Assembly (NCBI GenBank): GCA_035515075.1
Contig: DATJBZ010000036.1
Coordinates: 1 to 51,869 of the forward strand
DNA from: Moheibacter sp035515075
Lineage (GTDB): Bacteria > Bacteroidota > Bacteroidia > Flavobacteriales > Weeksellaceae
Direction of reading: 5' to 3'
DNA length: 51,869 bases
Of the stretch, positions 7,084 through 16,700 are shown piece by piece; position 1 is the stretch's first letter, and every line of letters begins with the position of its first letter. A model generated the notes under the pieces. The model was not told the DNA's origin. It worked only from the letters and a program-made list of their open reading frames with translations, and did no database searches. A program made the position numbers and the translations under genes.

Positions 7084-7857
7084 TTAATAGGCTTCTAGAA
7101 CTATCACGTTCAATGAAGACTGAGCCATGTCTACGTTGAGTGCGCTAGTCAATGCTTTTCCAATACCTACTGATTGATTTGCTCCAATGTTTCTTTTGAT
7201 GCAGGCTACTTTGATGGTATATGCTTCTGGTGCTAGGTTGATGATGGACGTATTCATGTTGAATAATTTGAAGGAACCTGTCGGTGGAAGCATCACATCG
7301 GTTCTAACTGCTTTTAGTCTAAACTGATTTCGATTACTCATATTGTCATTGATAAAGTAACCACAACCAAAAGAGGCGAGATTATCCCCTTGAAATTGGA
7401 CCATCGTTTGAAAAAATAAATTGACCCTGTTTTCGCCTTTATAAATAGTGATGTCATTTTTCAAACCCGAAAGCTCTTTCCATCCTTTGCTCGGATCAAG
7501 TAATTCATCCATATTGTAGGGCTGAGTGTTTCCAGCTGAACTGTTGTTGAAGTCTAATCCTTGTGTGTCACTAAAAGAGTCCATGGAACTCATCATCAGG
7601 CTTTCATCTAGGCCCAAAGCAATTTCTTTGGTAGTCCATGCTGCAGCTTCATTTGCTCCACCCGAAGTGATGATTTGGTTGAGTGTACCTGGTGAACTGG
7701 CTTTATCATTTAGGTAAATCGCTTCAGAAACATTGACGTCCCCTGCGATGTCCAAAGTTGTTTGGGGTTTTTCGGTATTGATTCCTACCCGACCATTTTG
7801 TGCTTGACTGAGGGTCATAAAAAATATGGGCAATAAATAGATGATATGTTTTTTCAT
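7084..7857 (-). CDS. Secreted protein with VGINTxxP-TLDI motif, paralog 3 of 3
   Basis: ATG 7857 (MKKHIIYLLPIFFMTLSQAQ) gives 257 aa with a clean Sec signal ending AQ. The frame extends to 7914, but that adds non-family residues overlapping the upstream gene. The mature N-terminus VGINTEKPQTTLDIAGD is the short motif often found at the start of flavobacterial phage-tail-like or surface proteins. A domain of about 170 residues with two Cys follows and ends in AQSSLNVIVLE, an ending shared with both neighbours. No T9SS tail or lipobox is seen. It lies 19 bp behind paralog 2, so the three probably form an operon. Confidence 0.75.
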   Translation of the reverse strand: MKKHIIYLLPIFFMTLSQAQNGRVGINTEKPQTTLDIAGDVNVSEAIYLNDKASSPGTLNQIITSGGANEAAAWTTKEIALGLDESLMMSSMDSFSDTQGLDFNNSSAGNTQPYNMDELLDPSKGWKELSGLKNDITIYKGENRVNLFFQTMVQFQGDNLASFGCGYFINDNMSNRNQFRLKAVRTDVMLPPTGSFKLFNMNTSIINLAPEAYTIKVACIKRNIGANQSVGIGKALTSALNVDMAQSSLNVIVLEAY

Positions 7858-7876
7858 TTTTTCTGTTATTTTTGAA

Positions 7877-8677
7877 TTAATCCACAACAGGGATAAAGTT
7901 TTCTGGCACTTCATAGACTTCTATTTTTAAAGAAGATTGTGCAACGAAATTATTGATGTTGGATTGAATGGCTTTACCAATACTAAAATTTCCAGTATAG
8001 TTGTTGTTTCTTATTCTGGCACAAGAAACTTTGGTTGTATGTTTTCCATCGGTTAAATCTTCAGCGATGATCACCATTAAAAACGTTTGAAAAGCATTTG
8101 AAGCATTCAAAGCTTGTTTCATAGTTTCTACCCTTACTCCTTGCAATTTGTTGTCCACAAAAACACCACAAGCATAATCCACAGATCCACTACCACTACC
8201 ACTAATCTGGACAACAGCTTCATAAGTAATATAGACTTTGTTGTCTGAATTATAAATAAAAAAATCTTTGTTCAGACCAGCGATATCTTTCCATTTAGCA
8301 AATTTAGCATTGGATCGATCTTCATTCAAATTATACAAAGGACTTCCGCCAATTGCTTCATTGCTATCAAAGCTAAGTCCTACATTGTCTATAAAGGCAT
8401 CTGTAAAAATCATATAGAACTCATTTTCTTTATAATTGGGGATATTCAGTGTTTTCCACATCGGCGGTTTATTCGGACCTTGAGAAACCAAGACTTGTCC
8501 TTTTTTACCGTGATTACCAAGAAGATTGTCGTTTCCTCCAACATAAATTTTATTTCGAACGGTCATGTCTCCACGAACATCCAAAATTGTTTGTGGATTT
8601 TCGGTATTGACTCCTACTTGCGCCATTGAATTTTGAAAAATAAATAGGGAGAGAAATATAAATAGTGTTTTTTTCAT
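7877..8677 (-). CDS. Secreted protein with VGVNTxNP-TILD motif, paralog 2 of 3
   Basis: ATG 8677 (MKKTLFIFLSLFIFQNSMAQ) gives 266 aa with a signal peptide; the frame is open to 8707. VGVNTENPQTILDVRGD follows cleavage, then a segment with a GNHGKKGQVLVSQG pattern matching the GTLNQIITSGG and GVFGQLSVSGG segments of the sister proteins. The C-terminal domain ends AQSSLKIEVYE. It starts 10 bp after paralog 1 stops. Function is unknown. The three proteins keep the same domain plan while diverging strongly in sequence, which fits surface or secreted proteins under diversifying pressure (inference). Confidence 0.75.
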   Translation of the reverse strand: MKKTLFIFLSLFIFQNSMAQVGVNTENPQTILDVRGDMTVRNKIYVGGNDNLLGNHGKKGQVLVSQGPNKPPMWKTLNIPNYKENEFYMIFTDAFIDNVGLSFDSNEAIGGSPLYNLNEDRSNAKFAKWKDIAGLNKDFFIYNSDNKVYITYEAVVQISGSGSGSVDYACGVFVDNKLQGVRVETMKQALNASNAFQTFLMVIIAEDLTDGKHTTKVSCARIRNNNYTGNFSIGKAIQSNINNFVAQSSLKIEVYEVPENFIPVVD

Positions 8678-8687
8678 TTTTGGTGAT

Positions 8688-9482
8688 TTAATTTGATTCA
8701 AGTTCAAAGGTTACTTTTTCAATAATATCAATTTTCAAGACCGATTGCATTGTGAAATTATTGGTCAGAGCATTCCCCGCTCCTTCAGAAGAACGACCAA
8801 TCCCTAATCTAAGCGCATTGTTTGTTGATGAGATCTTTCGACATGCTACCTTCACGAGATGGTCTCCTGGCGCAATATTCAACACAGTATAAGACAAAGA
8901 GATCAAAGATTGATTCTTTTCTTTTCCATTGATAGCATCAATTTGGTTGGGTCGCATCGCTTTTAATTGATCATTAAAAAACGCACCACAAATGTATCGG
9001 ACATTTTGATTGTTCGAGGAAACTTTTGACAACTCAACTCCTGCTTGGAAAACCAAAGAAATTTTATTGTCAGGATCATTGATCGTTATTTCTGTCGTTA
9101 AGTCATCAAGAACCAACCAATTAGTACTTAAAGGATCATTCATTTTATTGGTAGCGATTCCATCACCCGCACCAGTTGGAAAAGACAAACCTTTGTTGTC
9201 AATTTGAGAATAAGAATTCACGAGTTGGTATTGTCCTTCTTCTAAAAATGGAACTTTAGAATCTTTCCAAATCACAGCTTTATCTTTGCCACCAGAAACT
9301 GACAACTGTCCAAACACTCCTGAATTTCCAGCTTGAACATCAGTTCCTCCAACTTTCAAGTCATTTCGTAATTGAATATCCCCATTTATATCCAAGGTTG
9401 TTTTTGGATCATTTGTCTGAATACCAACCTGAGAATAAACCAGGCCATGCATTAAAATAAATGCTAAAAATAATTTCTTCAT
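8688..9482 (-). CDS. Secreted protein with VGIQTxDP-TLDI motif, paralog 1 of 3
   Basis: The first gene of the three-paralog unit is 264 aa. It has the signal peptide MKKLFLAFILMHGLVYSQ, then VGIQTNDPKTTLDINGD and the GVFGQLSVSGG segment, and a C-terminal domain with a conserved Cys in VRYICGAFF and another in LVKVACRK. Equivalent Cys sit in the sisters (GCGYF/VACIK and YACGVF/VSCAR), so a conserved disulfide in the exported domain is plausible. About 160 bases of AT-rich DNA upstream (9483-9640) must hold the promoter, but I saw no perfect -7 box there. Confidence 0.75.
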   Translation of the reverse strand: MKKLFLAFILMHGLVYSQVGIQTNDPKTTLDINGDIQLRNDLKVGGTDVQAGNSGVFGQLSVSGGKDKAVIWKDSKVPFLEEGQYQLVNSYSQIDNKGLSFPTGAGDGIATNKMNDPLSTNWLVLDDLTTEITINDPDNKISLVFQAGVELSKVSSNNQNVRYICGAFFNDQLKAMRPNQIDAINGKEKNQSLISLSYTVLNIAPGDHLVKVACRKISSTNNALRLGIGRSSEGAGNALTNNFTMQSVLKIDIIEKVTFELESN

Positions 9483-9640
9483 TCTGTTTAAATGTGATTA
9501 TTACTATTATCAAGGGAATATAAACTCAAAAGAGCTTACTACCATTTAAAACGTGCAAGAATATGAAATATAAACGCATACTCAATTGAAAAACCATTGA
9601 TTTAACAAATAATTAAATAAGTAATCTATATACCCACGAA

Positions 9641-12600
9641 TTAGCTCTCAGAAAATGAAGTTTTTAATTCCAAAACGCTCAATTTCTCCAAAGCTTTTTC
9701 GACCGATTGAATGCCTTCAAAACGCAACATCAAAGTTTTGTTCGCGTCTTTTGATTTGGCTTCTCTTTCTCTAAAAGTCGCCAATCTTGGGTGTTGATGC
9801 AAAGTAGAAATAATGTATTGAAATTGTGCCGATTGGTAATAGTCGGATTGGGGTTTGTCGATGAAATAAGCGAGCATGATGCCGTTTTTCAAGACAATGC
9901 GTTCAAAACCTAAGTTTTTCGCCAACCATTTCAAACGCATGCTGAGCAACAAATTGGACACTTCTTTGGGATATTCTCCAAAACGATCGACCAAATTTTG
10001 TTCAAATTGAAATAAACTTTCTTCTTCCTCAATCCCTGCCAATTCATTGTACAAAGCCAAACGCTCCTCTACATTGTTGACGTAATCATCGGGAATCAAG
10101 ATTTGTAAATCGGTATCAATTTGTACATCTGAAACAAAAACAGTGTCATTTTTGTCTTGTTCATCAAACAAATCTTTGAAGTCAGTTTCTTTCAATTCTT
10201 CCACCGCTTCATTCAAAATTTTCTGGTAGGTATCAAAGCCCATTTCTGAAATAAATCCAGATTGCTCTGCGCCCAAAATGTTTCCAGCACCTCTGATTTC
10301 CAAGTCTTTCATCGCAATGTTGAATCCTGAACCCAAATCTGAGAATTCTTCAATGGCTTGCAATCTTTTCCGTGCTTCATTGGTCAAACTTGACACGGGT
10401 GGCGCAATCAAATAACAAAAAGCTTTTCGATTGCTTCGGCCAACTCTTCCGCGCATTTGGTGCAAATCCGCCAAACCAAAATTCTGGGCATCACTGATCA
10501 AAATCGTGTTGGCATTGGGCACGTCCAAACCATTTTCAACGATGGTCGTTGAAACCAATACATCAAATTTCCCTTCCATGAAATCCAAAATCAGCTTTTC
10601 CAATTCTTGCCCTTTCATTTGGCCATGGCCAGTAGCAATGCGCGCATCGGGAATCAAACGTTGCAACATGCCGGCAATTTCTTTCAGCGTTTCAATTCGG
10701 TTATGGATAAAATACACTTGTCCACCTCTTTGTATTTCATAAAAGACGGCATCGCGAATTTGCTCCTCGTTGAAACCAATGATTTGCGTATCAATCGGCT
10801 GTCGGTTGGGTGGCGCGGTTTTGATGATGGACAAATCCCGTGCGGCCATCAATGAAAATTGCAAGGTTCTTGGAATTGGCGTAGCGGTCAAAGTCAACGT
10901 ATCGACATTGGCCCGCAAAGTTTTTAATTTGTCTTTCACACCGACACCAAATTTGTGTTCTTCATCGACGATCAACAGTCCTAAATCTTTGTATTTCACT
11001 TCTTTGTTGACCAATTGATGCGTTCCAATAATGATATCAATTTGGCCATTTTCCAATTGTTCCAAAATTTCTTTTTTCTGTTTGGCTGTCTTGAAACGAT
11101 TGAGATAAGCGACTTTTACGGGCATATCAGCCAATCGCTCTGAAAAGGTTTTGTGGTGTTGAAAAGCCAAAATCGTAGTAGGTACCAAAACTGCAGTTTG
11201 TTTTCCACTGACCGCTGCTTTGAATGCTGCGCGTATCGCCACTTCTGTTTTTCCAAATCCCACATCGCCACAAATCAAACGGTCCATCGAACGTTCGCTT
11301 TCCATATCGGCTTTTACATCATTGGTCGCTTTGAGCTGATCGGGCGTGTCTTCATACAGGAAAGATGCTTCCAATTCATTTTGTAAATAACCATCTGGCT
11401 CAAACTGGAAGCCTTTTTGGGTTCTTCTTTTTGCGTACAATTTGATCAAATCAAACGCAATTTCCTTGACTTTGGCTTTGGTTTTATTTTTTAAATTTCG
11501 CCAAGCAGGGGAACCCAAACGGTTGATTTTGGGTTCTGCACCGTCTTTTCCACTGAATTTGGTGATTTTGCGCAACGAATGGATGCTCACAAAAAGAATG
11601 TCGTTGTTTTGGTACACCAATTTGATCGCTTCTTGCTTTTTGCCTTGCACATCCAATTTGACCAAACCAGAAAATTTACCCACTCCATGGTCAATGTGCG
11701 TCACATAATCACCGATTTGCAAAGCGTTCAATTCTTTTAAAGTGATTGCTTCTTTTTTGGCAAATGCATTTCTCAATTGAAATTTATGATAGCGCTCAAA
11801 GATTTGATGGTCGGTAAAACAACTGATTTTCAAATCTTCGTCGATGAATCCTTGGTGGATGGAACCAACAATTGGAACGAATTTGACTTCTTTTGATATG
11901 TCTTCAAAGATGTCAACAAACCGTTGCACTTGTTTTTCGCCGGAACAAAACAAATAATTCGTAAAACCAGCGGTGGTTTGTGCATGAAAGGTTTCGGCCA
12001 ACAAATCAAATTGTTTGTTGAAAGAAGGTTGTGGTTTTTGGTTCAATGTTATGCTGGAAGCTTCCTTGAAATAGCTTTCTTGTGAAAATTCAACCAAAGG
12101 AAAAGCGTTCAATCCTTGGTGAAATTCTTTTTTGTCCAAAAATAAATGATGCGGCGTGGCATGTTGAATTTCTCCAGACAAACGCGCAAAAGAAGTTTCT
12201 GCCAACTCGAAATTTCGTTCGATATGCTGTTGGGTCAAATGAAGGTTTCGTGCAACGATGATGGTTTTGTCTGAAATGTATTCAAAGAAACTTTCTCGGG
12301 TTTCTGAGGTGAATTTGTTTTCCAAATTGGGCACCAAAGTAAAATTTTGAACTTTTTCAATTGACAGTTGGGTGGAAATGTCAAATTTTCGGATGGATTC
12401 GACTTCATCGCCAAACATGGAAATTCGAAAAGGTTGTTCTTCCGAATAAGAAAAAACGTCGATTATCCCGCCACGGATGGAGAATTCTCCCGGTTCAGTC
12501 ACGAAATCCACCCGATGAAATTCATACGCAAACAAAGTTTCATTCAAAAAATCAATATCGAGCGAATCGCCATTTTGAATGCGCAAAGTATTTTTATTCA

Positions 12601-13024
12601 ACACCTTTCTGGTGACTACTTTCTCAAAAAGTCCTTCGGCATAGGTAACGATCAGTCGTGGTTTTTTGGCGCCATTCAGGCTATTGAGAATTTCTGTTCG
12701 TAAAACGACATTGGCGTTGTTGGTGGCTTCAATTTCGTACGGCCGTCGGTAAGAGCTTGGCAAGAACAAAACTTCTTGTTTGGAGAAGATGGTTTCGAGT
12801 TCGTTCAACAGGTACACCGCTTCTTCTTTGTCGTCCAAAATCAGCAAAATGGGATTGCCAGATTGTTGCATCAGTTGTGCGGTGAGCAATGAAATGCTGG
12901 ACCCTACTTGGCCTTTGGCGTGGATTTTCGCAGCAGATTGTTGTTGAAATTTGTGCAAACAAGTGCTTATGAAATCAGCTGATTCATATCTTTTAAGCAC
13001 TTCATGAATAGATTTATTTTCCAA
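9641..13024 (-). CDS. mfd: Transcription-repair coupling factor Mfd
   Basis: This ATP-dependent translocase removes stalled RNA polymerase at DNA lesions and recruits UvrA. At 1127 aa it is full length for the family. In order it shows a UvrB-like N-terminal module (GEFSIRGGIIDVF, about residues 180-192), the CarD-like polymerase-interaction domain (YVTHIDHGVGKFSG, about 435-450), Walker A GDVGFGKTE (about 585), DEEH (about 686), LTATPIPRTL, the GRVGRSNRKAFCYL motif VI, and the C-terminal D7 domain. The preceding small gene (13063-13476) lies 38 bp upstream on the same strand and may share its promoter. Confidence 0.97.
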   Translation of the reverse strand: MENKSIHEVLKRYESADFISTCLHKFQQQSAAKIHAKGQVGSSISLLTAQLMQQSGNPILLILDDKEEAVYLLNELETIFSKQEVLFLPSSYRRPYEIEATNNANVVLRTEILNSLNGAKKPRLIVTYAEGLFEKVVTRKVLNKNTLRIQNGDSLDIDFLNETLFAYEFHRVDFVTEPGEFSIRGGIIDVFSYSEEQPFRISMFGDEVESIRKFDISTQLSIEKVQNFTLVPNLENKFTSETRESFFEYISDKTIIVARNLHLTQQHIERNFELAETSFARLSGEIQHATPHHLFLDKKEFHQGLNAFPLVEFSQESYFKEASSITLNQKPQPSFNKQFDLLAETFHAQTTAGFTNYLFCSGEKQVQRFVDIFEDISKEVKFVPIVGSIHQGFIDEDLKISCFTDHQIFERYHKFQLRNAFAKKEAITLKELNALQIGDYVTHIDHGVGKFSGLVKLDVQGKKQEAIKLVYQNNDILFVSIHSLRKITKFSGKDGAEPKINRLGSPAWRNLKNKTKAKVKEIAFDLIKLYAKRRTQKGFQFEPDGYLQNELEASFLYEDTPDQLKATNDVKADMESERSMDRLICGDVGFGKTEVAIRAAFKAAVSGKQTAVLVPTTILAFQHHKTFSERLADMPVKVAYLNRFKTAKQKKEILEQLENGQIDIIIGTHQLVNKEVKYKDLGLLIVDEEHKFGVGVKDKLKTLRANVDTLTLTATPIPRTLQFSLMAARDLSIIKTAPPNRQPIDTQIIGFNEEQIRDAVFYEIQRGGQVYFIHNRIETLKEIAGMLQRLIPDARIATGHGQMKGQELEKLILDFMEGKFDVLVSTTIVENGLDVPNANTILISDAQNFGLADLHQMRGRVGRSNRKAFCYLIAPPVSSLTNEARKRLQAIEEFSDLGSGFNIAMKDLEIRGAGNILGAEQSGFISEMGFDTYQKILNEAVEELKETDFKDLFDEQDKNDTVFVSDVQIDTDLQILIPDDYVNNVEERLALYNELAGIEEEESLFQFEQNLVDRFGEYPKEVSNLLLSMRLKWLAKNLGFERIVLKNGIMLAYFIDKPQSDYYQSAQFQYIISTLHQHPRLATFREREAKSKDANKTLMLRFEGIQSVEKALEKLSVLELKTSFSES

Positions 13025-13062
13025 AATGATTACAAATGTAAGGGAATTTGATGAATCCGTTT

Positions 13063-13476
13063 TTATCTTTCAAAATAAATGGAACCGCCGATGGATTGAG
13101 GCTGAGCTTCATCTTCATCGTAAGGAAAAGTCGGTAATTTGACTTTTTTGACAAAAATAATGCTGTCATTTTCTTTCTTTTCTAAGGTCAAATGGATGTA
13201 AGCTTGGGTTGCTTTTAGTGGCATTTCCCGAGAAATTTGAAACATATTGACATCGATGACTTGTTCGGTTTCATCGGTCAATTCTTTGTTCAGCTGATAG
13301 GTTCGTTCAATTTTTTGGTAGGTTTTTCCTTCTTCCAGTTTTTCGCCATTGACCATGATTTGGTAATGACAACCTTGCGCTTCGAGATGCAACTGGTATT
13401 CCTTTTTGGTCTCAGGATCAGTTTCCAGTGCCATGGGCGCAATCAGTAAATAAAACAGCCAAAATGCCAGTTTCAT
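13063..13476 (-). CDS. Small secreted protein of unknown function upstream of mfd
   Basis: A 137-residue protein with a hydrophobic N-terminus (MKLAFWLFYLLIAPMAL) that looks like a signal peptide. The acidic and lysine-rich mature part has a single Cys (GCHYQIMVNGEKLEEG). The predicted beta-rich body with a NGEKLEEGKTY turn and the low-complexity end do not match a family I recognise. It may be co-transcribed with mfd, but a functional link with DNA repair is unlikely given the apparent export. Confidence 0.6.
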   Translation of the reverse strand: MKLAFWLFYLLIAPMALETDPETKKEYQLHLEAQGCHYQIMVNGEKLEEGKTYQKIERTYQLNKELTDETEQVIDVNMFQISREMPLKATQAYIHLTLEKKENDSIIFVKKVKLPTFPYDEDEAQPQSIGGSIYFER

Positions 13477-13664
13477 GCGTTGATTTTTTGGTGAATGAAA
13501 AACTTCAGAAGCGAATGTAGAAAATTGTTGGTGAATAAGGAATTGATTGTTTCAGAAAACTTTGTTAAAAGCTTGAGATTTTATAGGAAAATGGAGGCAT
13601 TGGTGTTTTCGTTTTTTGAAATGGCACATATTTTTATGAAATTTATATATTCATATTTGTTGAT

Positions 13665-13694
13665 TTTGATTAGATTAGTTGTTTTTTAGATTTA
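13665..13694 (+). promoter_or_regulatory. Putative promoter TTTG-N18-TAGATTTA
   Basis: TTTG at 13665-13668 and TAGATTTA at 13687-13694, 18 bases apart, fit the Bacteroidota promoter pattern with one mismatch in the last base. It is 18 bases upstream of the metalloprotease ATG. An alternative weaker box, CATATTTG, lies at 13652-13659. Confidence 0.35.
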
Positions 13695-13712
13695 ATTAAA
13701 ATAACACGACAC

Positions 13713-16700
13713 ATGATCAAACAATTTATTAAATTAAAGTTTTTGGGTTTATTGTTTTTGGGGACTGGGCTTTTTGCTCAGATTGCCAATCGGCCCAATG
13801 ATGTTTTGGTAAAGCAGAGTTTAATGGCATCGTCGGCGGAACGAACGCTTTTGGCTGAAGACATGAACTACGCAGTGACCGATTTTCATTCGAGTAAAAA
13901 AAGCGGTGTTCAGCACATTTACTTGCGACAGACCTACAATGGGTTGGAAATCGTGGGGACAGAGTCATCGATACATTTGTCATCTACTGGCCAAGTTGCT
14001 TCTGTCAACAATCAATTTGTCAATAGTTTAGAGAAGAGTGCAGGCAAGGTTTCATCCAATCCTCAATTGGATGCCAAACAAGCTGTGGTTTCGGTAGCTT
14101 CTCAATTGGGCTATTCCATCACCAAAGACCTCCGTGTGCTTTCTCAAGGATTCAATTCCGATCGAATGACTCGCTTGAGCGATGGAGGCATTTCAAAAAG
14201 TGAGATTCCAGTGCGCTTGATGTATTTTTTAAAAGAAGACAAGAGCTTGGCTTTGGTATGGGAGCTTTCCATCCAATCCAATCAAGAAGCCGAATGGTAC
14301 AATGTCTGGGTAGATGCTTCCAATGGTCAGATCATCGAGAAAAACAACTGGATCAATTCTTGTGGATTTGATCATGCACATGAGGAAGAAGATTTTTTTC
14401 ATTTTCAATCCCAACCAACTGTGAAGGAGAGCTTCGGGTCTGTGCTGGCGCCTGAAGCGATACAAGGGAGTTATATGGTTTTTGCGATGCCTTTAGAAAG
14501 TCCTTATTTCGGAGACCGGACTTTGCTTTTGGCGGATGATGTGGTCAATACCAATGCTTCGCCTTATGGATGGCACGACACCAATGGTTCGCCTGGCCCA
14601 GAATATACCACCACGCGTGGAAACAATGTGAATGCTTATGAAGATGGAGACAATTATGGCTTTCAGCCCAATGGTGGATCTAATTTGGTGTTCAATTTTC
14701 CATTCAATCAAAACTACAGTTACAGCAATCAGTATGAATCAGCTGCGATCACCAATCTTTTTTATTGGAACAACATCATTCATGACGTGTTTTATGAATA
14801 TGGATTTGATGAAGCGAGTGGAAATTTCCAGCAAAACAATTATGGAAAAGGCGGTTTAGGCAATGACTTTGTGTTTGCTGAGGCACAAGACAATGAAAGT
14901 ACTTGTAATGCCAATTTCGGGACACCGCCCGATGGACAAAATCCAGTCATGCAAATGTTTATTTGTGGCAACAAAGATGGAGATTATGACAACTTGGTCA
15001 TTATTCATGAATATGGTCATGGCATCACCAACCGATTGACTGGAGGAGCGGGCAATGTGAATTGTTTGAACAGTTTTTATACACCAGAGCAAATGGGCGA
15101 AGGATGGGGTGATTGGTTTGGCATGATGATGACGATGAAAGCAGGTGACCAAAGAACAGACCCTAGAACGGTTGGAACTTATTTGTTTGGACAGGGACCT
15201 GGTGGTGCTGGAATCCGTCAATATCCTTATTCGACCAACATGAATGTCAATCCACATACTTACAACAGCATCAAGAACGCAGCCGTTCCGCATGGTGTAG
15301 GAAGTGTTTGGGCAGTGATGTTGTGGGACATGACTTGGGATTTGATCGATCAGCATGGATTTGATCCAGACATTTACAATGGAACAGGCGGAAACAATAT
15401 TGCCCTTCATTTGGTGGTGGAAGCTTTGAAGCTACAACCTTGTAGTCCTGGTTTCGTTGATGGAAGAGATGCCATTTTATTGGCAGATCAATTGTTGTAT
15501 GGAGGTGAAAACCAATGTTTGATTTGGAATGCTTTTGCCCGCAGAGGTTTAGGTTTTAGTGCGAATCAAGGTTCTTCAGGAAGTACAACTGATGGTACAC
15601 AGGCTTTTGATACGCCTTCAGATACCGCTGCATTTGTGGCACCTGATGATGTTTGTGTGGACAAAGGATTGATGACAGGCCTTGGTGGTGGTACACCATT
15701 TGGTGGCGTGTACAGTGGGCCTGGTGTAACGGATGATGGCAATGGCTCAACTTATACTTTTGATCCAACTGTTGCTGGCATAGGCGTGCACACGATCAAA
15801 TACTCAGTGGCAGCTTCTTCTTGTGCGCCCGCTTCTTCGGACACGGATCAAATTGAAGTAACGGAAGGTTTGATGGCCGTTTGTCCAAATGATATTCAAG
15901 TAGAAACTTCAGACAGCAATTGCTCAGCAGTTGTGGCTTATGCAATGCCTGAAGGAGTTTCAGGTTGTAAGGCAGTGAGTGGAGAAAACTTTGATCAAGT
16001 AAATCGCCCCAATTTGCCACAAGGATGGACGACGAGCTCCGAATCAGGTTCTAATAACCTTTGGACCACAGTCAATTCCCAATCGAGCTCTTCACCCAAT
16101 GCGGCATTTGCAAGCAATAGAAGTTCAACGAGTTTGTCTTCTTTGGCTTCTCCAGAGTTTGTGATTGAAGGACCCAATGCCAAATTGAAATTCAAATTTT
16201 CTTACAACACAGAATCCTCTTACGATGGCGCCGTTTTGGAGTATTCGATGAACAATGGTGCTTGGAGCGATATTTTGAATGGAGGCGGCACTTTTGTTTC
16301 AGGAGGTTACAATGGTTCGCTTAGCACATCTTATGGCAATCCTTTGGGAGGAAGACAAGCTTGGACGGGCAATTCCAATGGATTTGTTTCGGTCGAAGTG
16401 AATTTGAGCGCAGCGATGAATGGTAAAAACGTGAAATTCAGATGGAGAATGGGCAGTGACTCAGGCTATAGCCAGACGGGTGTTTGGTTGGACAATGTTG
16501 AAATTGAAGGAATTTCAAGTCCAGTACCTACGGTTACACAAATTGCTGGATTGGCTTCGGGAAGTCAATTCCCATTGGGTACTACGACCAATACTTTTGA
16601 AATCAAAGATGGCGCAGGCAATGTCAAAACCTGCTCATTTGATGTGGTGGTGAATGACGCAACGGCGCCAGTTCTTACTTGTCCAGCAGATCAAACCGTT

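Noticed and set aside
13495..13689. 64-aa plus-strand frame upstream of the M36 gene
   Set aside because: It runs through the promoter region of the protease gene, has no recognisable features and ends in AT-rich low-complexity sequence.
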